From contig NC_020172.2 of assembly GCF_000224145.3 (NCBI RefSeq), positions 2,131,962 to 2,195,961 on the forward strand: 64,000 bases of DNA, read 5' to 3'. Below the pieces are notes generated by a model that was not told where the DNA came from, did not search any database, and worked only from the letters and a program-made list of their open reading frames with translations. Source of the DNA: Ciona intestinalis (Eukaryota; Chordata; Ascidiacea; Phlebobranchia; Cionidae). The translations under genes were made by a program, and so were the position numbers. Positions 52,973 through 64,000 of this stretch are shown here, in pieces. Numbering within the stretch: the first letter of the stretch is position 1; every line of letters begins with the position of its first letter.

Positions 52973-55900
52973 TTATTTTTTTAAATTCTGATTAAACAAC
53001 TGATCAATTTTGTCATTAAAGTCGAGAGCTTCTGTCCATTTTTTCGGAATTGACTTCCCCAATGCTCCTGCTGACGCTCCTAGAAGTGCTCCCAGCGCCG
53101 ACCCTCTATGACAGTTCTCACCTAATAGTATGTGCAAGCGGTTAGAACCAAAGTATAAATGAATTCGTTTTGTTTCTTCTGTCACGGTAACGAAGGCCTA
53201 ACGGTAAAACGACAAATACCCGCTTTTGTATAACACAGAAGTACAAAACTTATTAAATGAAGGGTGGGCCATTACAGCTTGTAATAGATGGAAAATAAAG
53301 TGTGTAAGTAGCCTACAGAAGCTCTTCTTATACATCCGAACATGTTAAAGGAATTGTTAAAGTAATTGTTCCATTCCAAAGAGGTGGAAAGTTACGTAGT
53401 ACCTTTTAAGCAAGCACAAGATGGGAATAAAACAAGTGTGGGCTATTTGTAATCTTCCCCACCCTAACTATAAGTGACATTCATTCAACAGTACATAACG
53501 GTTATTAACTTTTGCCTACCTCCTATATTAACATTCATAAGTATACCACTTTCAAAATCATCATAGTAGTGCCTACATATGTGATAGATATTTGTCATTG
53601 CTCCTTCTATGTAACAAGCAATACCAATTTGGTCAGTGACTCGTTGAAAGGTAGAAAGAACGTCAGTCGACCTAGTGAAAACGAAATAATTTAGAACCAA
53701 GTCTTCTACGAATTCGTAAACCGTGTGGTAATCTTTTTTCGCGATAAGAATCATAGTTCAATGGTTTATAAGATAAGTACAGTTGGCAGTTCCGTGTTTC
53801 CTGATTTTGTAAATATTCTTTGGTTAATACCAGATGAGAAAAAATAATAAAACATGGACAACCTTACCCTAGCCTATACTGTATAAGCACATTTTATAAG
53901 ACTTTATTCATGATATTTTAATCTTTACATTCAACCTAAAAAGAGCTATGCAATCTCACAGAGGCCCGCAAGCTATATATGTGGTAAGACGCAACCAGTC
54001 CGATGATTGTGTAATCAAATTGTGAGTCACATATTCACAAAACGTCAATCTACACAACCACCCACAAAACTTTCATTCTTTGGAACTCGTAACCAGACAC
54101 GAGGTGCATGTACCAGAACACCCATGTTCTAGGGAATAATGTAGCCCCCTCACGATATCAAGTGCCATTTATTCGATCACTAAAACACTAATATATTTGC
54201 CTTAGTACATTAACCAACACTTACTTTTCAATTTTTGCATCAAACGCATTTATCATATGAACAGCAGTAGGTCCAAGACATTCCTTTAACGCCTTCTCAG
54301 CTTCGTCACGTAACGATGCACCTCGAACCACAGAGTGCAGAACCGTAATATAACGAACCAGGTGTTCGTCTATCAGATTCACCGGGTGTGTTATCCTTAA
54401 TAGTAGTATTATTAAGGTGGGGTAGGTTGGGACAAGTTTTTTTCTTTCATATCGTTCCATTTAATATCAATCTCATTTGTTTACAAAATTGTATACAACC
54501 TTAGCCCTCGATTCTAATTTTTTTAATTGTTAAAAACAAAATCAGCACCCGTTTTATAATGACTGTCGTTGTCCGCCACGCTGGGTTAAGTATAAGTTTA
54601 TTTCATTTATTTACCTTACGAATTCTTTAGCAATTTTCACAACATGGTCAAGTGGTCGATGAATGTTGTATAGAATGATAGGCAAGGGAACAACGAACAA
54701 TCCGACTGCTTCAAGTTGTTTATCAGGTGACTTGAAACAAATAACTGTTAAAGCACAACTTAAGCGTCAGCATGTAACCAAAATATGCGGAATAGAAATT
54801 AACTGCTGCCGGTATTTATTAAAGCGACCAAACATCATTTCAAGTAACCAGTTGTGTTTATAGAAGGTTAGGTAAGGTGGTCTACGTATTTGTTTTATTT
54901 GATTTGGTAGTAAACAAAGAGTATTTACAGATTATATAACCAGATCCTCACGACTCTAAAATTTGTGCTAATAAATGTTCAAAGCACCAATATGAAATAT
55001 GGGATATTATCTTCAAATGTTGTTCATCTTACCCCACAGTACTATTATAAAGGTTGGAATAGGTTAACTGTGGCGTATATCTCTATAGGCCATACCAACA
55101 GCATAAGCTTGAAAACTGAATACGAATTAAAATGTATGGCCGCTACCACCAACACACATATAACTGATATTAAGTTGTCGCATTACATGTTTAATATATT
55201 GCCTCACTTGTTTAAGCATTCTGTCAGATCTTCGTTTAGCAAACTCAAACAAAACATCACGGTCCGTCGGTTTATTTGCGACAACCCAATCCGCAAAGAA
55301 AGCCCTGTAAATAAACATTGTACGTAAACCTATGAGAAAGGACGTTACTAAATGCATTCGGGTAATAATAGCTTAAAGTCTAAATATGAACACTTTAGAT
55401 AAAAATAAACATAGTACGATGAAGAAAGATGGGACATCAGTTCATGGTATTTTCTCGCCCCATTTATTAGGTTTCATAATTCTTCGAACATTTTTTGTTT
55501 TCTATCAAAAGGGACGAGAAAATAAAAGATGTCCCATTTTTCCCAATCCTATTATATATGCATTAATACCTGTGCCACGACTCGGCGTATGTATCGTTGT
55601 GAGAATTAGGAGTGGTCATAAAAACAACATAATCGTGAAGAACTTGTTTTATAAGGTCGGTATCAGAATCAAAGCCCCTGGAACTTAAAGTCCTCATAAC
55701 TTGTAAAGCGCAATGGCAATTCAATGTGTTTTGCCCTGCAGCCATACCTAAAGAAGATGCCATTTTGAGCAAGAAGTTTTAAGGAAATAACTGCCATTTT
55801 TGCTAGATTTTGTGAAATACTTAATAGAAAATATCAAATTAAATAATCTAAAATCCTAGTTTGCTTAGTACGGTGTTTTTTTCAAGGTGACACGGTGTTT

Positions 55901-58900
55901 TTCCAATCACTTAAGGGACCTAAAGTTTAGGTCATACTAAACCTTACGGGTAAAAGCTATAGATCACAGTTTTAAATCTTACGCAGCTTATCATCAACCT
56001 GTATTAGTCAAGTAATGTTTTAGCACTTAAAAATTGTTTTATTTCCAGAGTTGTGTTTGTTTTGGTGTTTAACTTGCCATATTATGCCCTGTCGATGTCA
56101 TGCCGGATGTCCCAGGGGTAAAGTTTTATTACGACGTGCAATTTTCAAGCATTACATTAGGCATGCTAACAACAGTACCAGAATAAAGAACGCAGTTATC
56201 CTACCTTGGTGATAATGCGACGTTGATGCATTTTCGGACCAGGCATCAAGTTTTCCATGCAGGATTACATTTCCAATTACTGGAGGTGGGTGGTCTTTAT
56301 CTGAAGCGTGTCGTCCACTGCCACCTGGAATTATTATAAAATCAGTTTAATTTAAGGAATGAATGAGTTACTGTTAAATTTATGTTGGCCTGCTTTGTAC
56401 CTCACAATTTAGACAGCCCTCTGTTTAAATACAACTCAATAAAAAAGATGTTATAGCAAAGACAAAATATTAATATAACTAAATAGGCAAGAGACAAAGA
56501 TTCGCTGTCCGATTTTTCATAAAACGTTCGTTGTGGAAACAAATTTTACATTACAATGCAAAAACCACACAGCCGCATAAAAGGTTTATAATGTGACAAA
56601 AAAAGCTAAAATTAGAGGAAATTCTGTATAATCTATTTTATTACGTATTCTTACAATTATATCGCTGTCCCGTCTTTTTTTCTGTTTAACAGTTATTTAT
56701 TCGCAGGTTTGCGTGTGTTTATATCTCGTAAAAATATGGAAAAACTAACTATGGAATGATTTAAAACTTTAATACTTGGTCGCCATTTTTTGTTTTGAAG
56801 CGTTAAGCGTCGTCAAGCAATACAAACGTCATTATCGAGAATGTGTAACAAACGAGCATTATTGCAGCATTGTTACGTCATAAAGAGACAAAAACAGTTT
56901 CAATGGAAAAAAAATCAAATCGCTACCAGTCTAAAAATGCAGACAGAGCACAGCTTGCTGATTTAAATAGCAAATTTAGAAGTTGCAATGAATGCTGTGC
57001 AGTCGAACACAGGAAATATGTTCAACGTTGCCGATATTTCAATGTCAGTCGCGCTTTTTCCTAACAAGTTGTATCGCATGTTGAGCGATACGCAGTGTCA
57101 CTCACTATATTGGGGTGTTAGCGGCGACCACTTGGTTATAAATACAAGAGATTTTGAGGACGAGTTACTGCAAAACACAGCGGCAAGATGGCGATATCAA
57201 CTAAAAACAACATCGACTACAAGCTTTATACGACAACTGCACGCATACGGGTTCAGAAAAGTTATAGAAGGCTTTTGTTTAGAAAGACCTGCTGAACCAA
57301 ACCATATACGAAGATATTACCATCCGTAAGTAAAAATATTGCTTAGTCGATTTACACACAAACTAATTAGGACAAATTTATTGCATCTATGCAAATGTTA
57401 TATTTAAAAAAATCATTGAAACACCCTGTACAAACTTAATATCAAATTTATTACAAATATTCATGTATGTGATTTTACCGCTCGCTTCTATCAGGAAATG
57501 CTGAGTTCGAGGCTCAATGCCGATACCATTGGACAAGACACTTAACTACAGCAAGGATTAAACTACATTCATTCAATTAACAAAATTTTGCATTTTTTAG
57601 TTATTTTCACCGGGACCGTATGGACTTGCTCGTTTTCATGAAACGTAGCGTGCGAACATCAACTAGAAGGCCCATCAGTTCATCTGCCATGGCCCAAGTT
57701 GCTGGCCCTGCGCTCCTAAATCGACACCTTATGACCGGGTTACCGGGCTACAGGCAGGACAGAGCCATGTTTACCGAGTTCCGACCGAGACCACCGCCTG
57801 TTTTCATGTCAAAACGTCGGCGAAAAACTCAACCGATGAGGCACCCGTCTTTTGACAACAAACGCTACAAAACTGAAACTGGTGACTAAAACTAGTTACC
57901 TATGTAGTACTGTGGGGTAAGATGGGATACGTTTAAGCACACATTGTCCCATATTTCATATTCAAGTTTTTACCGAATAACAAAGGTATTTTATTTTAGA
58001 ATACTGAGGATATAAATATGGTTATATAATTCTTTACATATTCTTAGTTTACTACCAACCACCTTCATACCACAAGGGACCCCAACCTACTATATATGCA
58101 TGTTTTCTTTATATTCCTTTGATTTTTAGAACCTTCTGTCCAGTTTACCGACGATAGCTCCACCAGCATAACAGCGAAGTTAGAACAAGAAATGAAGAAG
58201 CATCTCGAAAGTTACAGGAATTCCTCAAACCCAAACTGCTCAGTTAGTGATAAAACTCACAAGTTTAATTTACCAGTGAAGGCAGAAGCAATAGACGTTG
58301 TAGGTTTTCCTAAACCGAAACAGCCAAAAATTTCCGACCCAGAGCCAAAAATCTCCGAAAAGTTGCCAGAAAAACAAAAAAGNNNNNNNNNNNNNNNNNN
58401 NNNNNNNNNNNNNNNNNNNNNNNNNNNNNNNNATCACAAACACATGACGCCACGACAAGATCCAATGACGTCACGATTAAGCCTAATGACGTCATGGACC
58501 ANACAAGAAACAAAAGAACGCGACCACCCGAAGGTTATACGAACAACCCCACTCATGCCTACAAACCCGCACATGTTCCGGGATTACCACACGAACCCCA
58601 AGCACCCACCCTCGTTTTACCCATGCCAACCACTCACAATCGCCCCACAACAGCCTAGGTTCACGTCGCCAGGTAAGGAGAATATAGCTGGAGGAACGTA
58701 ATTTATACATAAAAAGGTTAAATAACGGATAAGCACTGCCTGTTTTGCACTTAACCGTTTTTGTGTCAGTAGCCATAAAGCAAGATAATCACAGCATGAT
58801 TTGGATACTTAATTTTAAGCGTGTACATCAGTTTATACAGAACGATGGCAACATTATACATTCGCCAAACCAGCTACGAAGACATAAATCTCCCGCGGCG

Positions 58901-60598
58901 ATTTAACGCCATTTTAATTATCAAAACGACGAATCGAATTCTCGCTAACATTACCATACGTGTGTATAAACAAATTTCTACAATACGAATTAAAAACGTA
59001 ACAACCACTTTTACTATTCTATAACTTGCATTATCATACCACTACAGGTAATTTTCCCGCATTCCCGAACATGGGAAATCCCCCTGTTACGGTACCACCG
59101 TACTCAGTGCTACAACCAGCATACATAGCATGGCCAACCAGGAAAGCTTACTGTTCACGTAGTAAGCAATGGATGCATCCCCGTCCTACTATCATACCTT
59201 TATCATACAACCGCCCACCTTCTAATACAATGAGCACATCCCCGAATAAAAGCGGGCCACAGGAGCAACAAGGTAAATAAATAGAATATGCTTTTTATCC
59301 GGCGTGCCGAGGAGTGACGACCGTTATAACACGGGTGTTCTGTTTCACAAACCTCGTACCCGCGTTTTACTATACAATGTGGGGGGAGGTGGGACTAGTT
59401 TAACCGTTCGCACACGCAAACTAAAAAAAACCTTCGGCTTTACTATGATTTAGCGAGCATTCAAAAATAGCACCTTACTATTTCGCATTTTTTTACCAGT
59501 TCAAACTATACTGTTTGTATTTTACATATTTTTTTAATATTTAAAAACGGCAATCAGCTTTGACGGGCGTTTTATAAAGTCGTGATATTACTGTCGAATA
59601 ATTCTGGAACCTTATTTTCCTGATTATCATTAAATGAGGGTCCGTAAAAAGAAAATTAAAAAAAAGTCTCGTCTGACAAAGTGTCCCATCTTCCCCCACC
59701 CTACTATATCTTAGAATTATAGAAGAGAGTGATATTTTACAACAACAACGCTAACGTTATATAATTCTGTAAATATTCTTTGTTTCTTCTTAAATGGGAC
59801 GAAAAAGAAAATAAAGGCATGAACCATCTTACCAATACATAACATTATAAAACATTACGTTTTAAATCAACGAGAGTTTACTGTTTTTTTTTCTTCTAAA
59901 TTTAGGGAGTTTCCCGTTTTACCCACCCTGGGGACCAATGATCAAGGACGAGCCACCTTACCCCTACCACATGATGCATGAACATAACTTTAACCCAATG
60001 CCCCACGAAAATAAAGACAAAAAATAACTTTTAAAACACTGGAAACATTAATTATCGCCGATCTCTAAAAACTGTGACTTTTTTTTACTTTTTAAATTTG
60101 GAAAGATACGTTTTTTATATGCGACAAATGCTAGAGCGATTGATGATTTGGGAAACTTTTTACGATGTAGCCAAAAATATTTCTTTCTGTCATCTTTCTT
60201 TCCTTGTGTCATTGTTTTCAAACACGCAAATAAAAACATCTGGTTACCTTTGTTTGATTTGCGCAGTATGCTGGAGGGGTGATCGCTAAGTGGTCTCTCG
60301 TATTTGCTTATCCACCCGTTAAAGTCTCTCTTTATGTCAAGCACGTTGTAATACCAGTGCACTGGCATTGCTACAGAATCGCCGATGAACATACCTATTA
60401 TACAACGAACATATATTATGTAACTTAATCTCTTGTTATTCTGAAAGGGATCTTCTGATGCAGGCCAAAAACAATTGTCAAAAGATCTCTTTCAGAATTT
60501 TAATACACCAGAAACATAATATAATTCATTGCTTGTGCTTATAGTTACCAACCTTTAATGGCAAGTCTCAAGGCCTCTTGCTTAACGTGTGAAGTCAT
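52973..60598 (-). CDS. J1-crystallin-like ADP-ribosylglycohydrolase family protein
   Basis: A member of the ADP-ribosylglycohydrolase (DraG/ARH) fold, closest by eye to the J1-crystallin type; substrate unknown. Nine exons, all in phase: 60553-60598, 60248-60394, 56205-56324, 55570-55747, 55208-55304, 54615-54730, 54225-54395, 53520-53671, 52973-53121, giving 391 residues. Landmarks: GMFIGDSVAMPVHWYYN (16-32), GGSGRHASDKDHPPPVIGNV, LHGK, GMAAGQNTLNCH, HNDTYAESWHRAFFADW (from 154), GGENCHRGSALGALLGASAG (from 342). The N-terminal GDxxAMPVHWYY and HNDTYAE motifs mark the J1 clade. The classical GGDxDT metal-site motif near the C-terminus reads GGENCHRG, so both Asp are absent there, and hydrolase activity is uncertain. 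Intron 2 (56325-60247) contains the whole HSF5-like gene on the other strand. Exon 1 begins at the first Met and is only 15 codons. Confidence 0.88.
55415..55560. mobile_element. Short MITE-like element
   Basis: It runs from AAGAAAGATGGGACATC to GATGTCCCATTTTTCCC, with TATTTTCTCGCCCC and GGGACGAGAAAATA as further inverted arms. It is a shorter (about 140 bp), more palindromic relative of the 190-bp family. It lies in the intron between exons 55570-55747 and 55208-55304. A related end-fragment copy lies near 54870-55048. Confidence 0.7.
56988..60027 (+). CDS. Heat-shock-factor-type DNA-binding protein, HSF5-like
   Basis: A nuclear transcription factor candidate. Five exons: 56988-57325, 57601-57881, 58130-58672, 59048-59272, 59906-60027; about 502 residues counting the 50-N gap as real length. 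The HSF DNA-binding domain spans residues 24 to about 129: FPNKLYRMLSD, the recognition-helix core TTSFIRQLHAYGFRKV, and YFHRDRMDLLVFMKRS, which resembles the HFRRDQPQLLVHLKR segment of HSF5. I see no heptad-repeat trimerisation region after it, unlike HSF1/2. The rest is Pro-rich and basic (MSKRRRKTQ is a likely nuclear signal), with two sumoylation-type sites (VKAE, IKDE). It ends PHENKDKK. Phases across the gap are consistent only if the gap length is right. It is nested whole in intron 2 of the opposite-strand ADP-ribosylglycohydrolase-like gene. Confidence 0.87.
57903..58103. mobile_element. MITE-like element in an HSF5-like intron
   Basis: It starts AGTACTGTGGGGTAAGATGG and ends CCCCAACCTACTATATA; interior TAGTTTACTACCAACC. 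It is a diverged full-length copy in the intron between exons 57601-57881 and 58130-58672. Confidence 0.7.
58383..58432. other. Assembly gap (50 N) within an exon
   Basis: The gap interrupts exon 3 of the HSF5-like gene. Directly after it are three 21-bp repeats with ATGACGYCA starts (58443-58505), so the missing stretch is probably more of the same repeat and its true length is unknown. An extra N is at 58502. Confidence 0.95.
59377..59708. mobile_element. MITE-like element, larger variant
   Basis: It begins CAATGTGGGGGGAGGTGGGA and ends GTGTCCCATCTTCCCCCACC followed by CTACTATA. The termini match the family, but the interior is longer (about 330 bp) and mostly different. It lies in the last intron of the HSF5-like gene. 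Confidence 0.6.
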
Positions 60599-61805
60599 TA
60601 CAATTTTCCACGAACAGCGTCTGCGCACAACTCCAGTGTACTTACATAACAGACCTCGAGAATGACTTACATAACAGACCTCGCAGTTCGTTGTATTTGA
60701 ACTGCCTTTTTCCTGCAACAAGCGGGGCGTGAGATTTCATTATTTACGTTTGCCAGTAGCCGCGCCTCTAAATAAGCATTGTTAAAAACACAATTGGGAA
60801 ATATGGGATTTAGGTGCTAACAGTATTCCATCTTACCCCACAGTATTATATACATAAGCTGTGGATAAATAATTGAAAAAGTAAGGGTCGTAAAAAAGGC
60901 TAAAATACTTCACAGGCATTAAACACTTTCTATCATTAGCTATAACACGTGTTATACTCGGATAAATTCAATCGGTAACATGCCCAATACTCATATAATA
61001 AAGTGGTTTTCGAGACGTTACGCAATGTACGCAATTTATTCTCAATCTGTAGCCACACCCCTTTTACGCCCACATCTGTTCACCGATTGGGCCCAGCTAC
61101 ATTTTGCCACAAGCGATGTGAGAACATGGGAAACCACAGATATTGCGAAGTTCATTTCTCATATGCTTACCTAATTCACGATCGTGTCTTACATAACATA
61201 GTTGTATAACCGTCATAAATAACTAGACACGTACTTCAGGAATAAAAATAGCTGACAGGACGTTTAAGACTTACAATATTACGTTTAAAACACGGTAACA
61301 ATTTTAAAAGAGCAACAATAGTATTGTCTTTCACAGAGTGTATTTAAAACGCAGTAAAATGGCTTTTTAATAATGTGGCAATGTATAGTTTTGTAATTTA
61401 GCTAAATGATTTGCATAAGGTACAGTACAACGCATTTACATACACTACATATTTTAGGCAAACTGGAGTCTAACCGAATAAGAACTAGGTCGAACTAATA
61501 AAACCAAACAATATCACCCACTGTGCCATATTTTGCAGACAATAATGATTTATTAATATACTCACATGATGCAATAAGACTTAAGTTAAAAACAATAAGA
61601 TTAACATAATTCAAATTTGCTGAGCTAGTAAAATATTACGTCACGTGATGACGTGGACACAAATTTAAATTCTTTTTTTCACATAGGGATAGTTTTTAAA
61701 ATTGCACTCTAGGAAACTGTGTCATCGTGTGTGATTATGACATCATATGAGGATGTAACGACATCATAAGAGGATGTTATGACATCATAAGAAGATGTTA
61801 TGACA
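60599..61805. other. Intergenic spacer, ADP-ribosylglycohydrolase-like gene to PCCB
   Basis: About 1.2 kb with no coding exon on either strand. Near 60780-60850 is a MITE-end fragment (AATATGGGATTTAGGTGCTA, CCATCTTACCCCACAG). The right end holds the PCCB 3' UTR and a 21-bp tandem repeat (61739-61817). Confidence 0.55.
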
Positions 61806-61817
61806 TCATAATGGCAT
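61739..61817. repeat. 21-bp tandem repeat overlapping the PCCB stop codon
   Basis: About 3.8 copies of GACATCATAAGAGGATGTTA plus one base, each carrying a TGACATCA-like core. The last copy on the + strand contains the PCCB stop codon (61806-61808) and its last codons, so the array begins in the coding end and runs into the 3' UTR. Confidence 0.9.
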
Positions 61818-63915
61818 GTTAGCGTGTTTCTTCCATGGGTTGGATTGTTGTTTACTTGCAAGTAATTTTAAGTCGCGACAAATCCTTGAACGTGTGGTTC
61901 GTGGCTCTATGATGTCATCAACATAACCTGTCAATCAAATCATGATCAGATAAGCATACAGCAGGGGTTGGGGAACTTTTTGCTACGAAAGTCATAAAAG
62001 CTACATATTTTTAACCGACTTCTGTGAGGACAATACAATATTTCAAATTGTTTTGTTTTTGTAAAACCAAATTATTATAAAACAAAAGCATTTTTGAGCA
62101 CAGTTGTTACAAATTAACTAATAGTTTTGTAAAATTTGTGAAACAGTTTTATTCAACAGGCTAAGAAATGACAAATTCGATTTATTTTATAAAACAAAAA
62201 AATACAGCTTACCTCTAGTAGCAGCAGGATAAGGGTTTGCAAACTTTTCAATATATTCTGCCTCTTGTTCTGCCTGGTTTGTTTTACCACGAAATATAAT
62301 CTGAACAGCTCCCTTAGCCCCCATAACAGCTACTTCAGCAGTTGGCCATGCATAGTTGATGTCACCTCGAAGATGTTTAGATGACATCACATCATATGCA
62401 CCTCCATATGCCTGGTGGGGGCAGTTTTTGAATTTTTGGATAGAATGAATAAATGTAACTTATTTATCTTCAGGTGCCAGAGTAACAAAGGAGTTCTGTT
62501 TGATATACCTTGTGGCTTGTGCCCATTAAGGAGTTAACACGTATTTAAATTTGTGGGTTTTCTGGTATTACTATCCATATAAAGCATAGAATCTGGTATC
62601 CTTGGCTTACAATGCAAGAACGTAACCACTAAGGTGACTTAAGCCTTGGCAGCATTAAAATATAAGTCAGTATACTAAAAGAAATATCAAAAAAAGGAGT
62701 CAGAACATTAAAAGATGTATCAAAAATAGAAGTTAGCAATTTTAAAACATCGCAAACAAATCCTACCTTCCTAGTGATTACTGTTATTTTTGGCACAGTA
62801 GCTTCAGCATAAGCATACAAGAGCTTGGCCCCATGTCGTATAATACCCCCATGTTCCTGCCCAGTGCCTGGTAAGAATCCAGGTACGTCAACCAGCGTTA
62901 TAAGTGGTATGTTAAAGCTGTCACAGAAGCGAACAAAGCGAGCTCCCTTTACTGAAGAATTGATGTCAAGACACCCTGGGTGGTGTGTTAAAGTTAAATG
63001 TTAAAACTATGATATGATATAAAACATTAGGACATAAAACTAGCACTTAAAAATGAAAAATAAGCTGTATGGCATAGAGAATTACACTTTGAATACAATC
63101 AACCTATTTGTAACTGTTGTGATTTCAAAGGTCTGCTACGTCCTATTGAGGTTGGATAAAAATTGCCACAAGATCCTATTCAGCCTAAAAATGCTAAACA
63201 TTATGGGTGATGTCCTTAATAACCAAGCATTTATCCTAGCCTAAGCAGCAAGCAGGACTATTCACTTGGAAAACCCATTTGTGACCACTGGGTTGGAGAA
63301 TTGTCCATTAAATATGTTGCCCAATACACATACATGTACAATGGTAGCAGCGTCAAGCATAAAGGATCCATTATTTACCTGAAGCAACTTTTGGTTGATT
63401 CCCCACAAACCCCACAGTCCTTCCACCCATCCTTGCAAATCCAACCACAATATTCTTTGCATAGTTTGGCATCACTTCCCAAAAGTAATTGTTGTCTGAT
63501 AACTGTGTGGGGAGATAGCTAGTTAGATGACAACATATCAAACACATTAAAGTCATCTTAAAGTCTGTGAATATGGTCCTTATGAGCCGCCTTGATCGGC
63601 AGATGAAACGTGGATTTTCAATAAAATCAAAATTAAGTTTTATGCCAGAAAAAAGTTTGTAAATATATTGTGGTTGATAATAACTCTAATTTCAGGTCTT
63701 CTGGTGCAGTGCACTTCACCCACCACCTATGGAAGATATTAGCACAATGAACTTTTAACTTCTATTACTGACATGGCACCCGAGGCCAGTCTTTAAAATA
63801 ACATTGACATATTTAGGAAAAAGTTGAACTCACTGATTTAACAACATCGATCATATCGTAAGCTTTGGTGCTCTCTAGTGGTATAATGTTGTCCAGTAGA
63901 GGGCAAAGGCGATCG
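61806..63915 (-). CDS. PCCB: Propionyl-CoA carboxylase beta chain, mitochondrial (C-terminal part)
   Basis: The carboxyltransferase subunit that passes CO2 from biotin to propionyl-CoA, making methylmalonyl-CoA in the mitochondrial matrix. Five exons in the window: 63834-63915, 63379-63502, 62767-62975, 62213-62411, 61806-61927, all in phase, encoding the last 244 residues. Landmarks: [118 protein letters not shown] and the end [10 protein letters not shown], all closely matching the vertebrate protein. The N-terminal half lies beyond base 64000. No truncation or frameshift is seen. Confidence 0.97.
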
Positions 63916-64000
63916 CTGTCATTGAAATATCATATATTAATACTTGTTACTTCGTTAAGAAAAAACTTTATTTTGTGGTTACGGCAGCAAAATACTATAT

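Overview
The window is eukaryotic and compact: AT-rich intergenic and intronic DNA, many exons of 80-240 bases, and introns mostly of 200-600 bases. The gene content is animal (maltase-glucoamylase-like, GFM1, PCCB, a J1-crystallin-type ADP-ribosylglycohydrolase, an HSF5-like factor). Small introns, short gaps between genes and abundant short inverted-repeat elements suggest a tunicate, most likely Ciona. That identification is inference. The assembly has two 50-N gaps (43401-43450, 58383-58432) and single Ns at 25693 and 58502.

Layout. (1) 1094-1207 +: a U5 spliceosomal snRNA gene. (2) 1533-30970 -: one 58-exon gene for a membrane-anchored alpha-glucosidase of about 2,734 residues, with three tandem trefoil + GH31 units instead of the two in vertebrate MGAM and SI. 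I reconstructed all 58 exons by hand; every junction is in phase, and all three catalytic Asp pairs are present. (3) 30971-33178: gene-free and packed with inverted-repeat elements. (4) 33179-52402 -: mitochondrial elongation factor G1 (GFM1), 17 exons, 763 residues, with a 12-kb intron. Inside that intron, on the opposite strand, lie two distantly similar secreted Cys-rich proteins I do not recognise (37858-39252 and 41307-46742). (5) 52973-60598 -: a J1-crystallin/ADP-ribosylglycohydrolase-like enzyme, 9 exons. Its 3.9-kb second intron contains a complete HSF5-like gene on the other strand (56988-60027). (6) 61806 to beyond the right edge, -: the C-terminal 244 residues of propionyl-CoA carboxylase beta (PCCB).

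The genes do not form a pathway. The four large genes are all on the minus strand, and all three plus-strand protein genes sit inside introns of minus-strand genes. The distance from the GFM1 start codon to the next upstream stop codon is 570 bases.

Four repeat classes recur: a roughly 190-bp MITE-like family with inverted termini, a tRNA-like SINE family, a second short dispersed family, and a roughly 71-bp unit found both as a tandem array and as scattered single copies.
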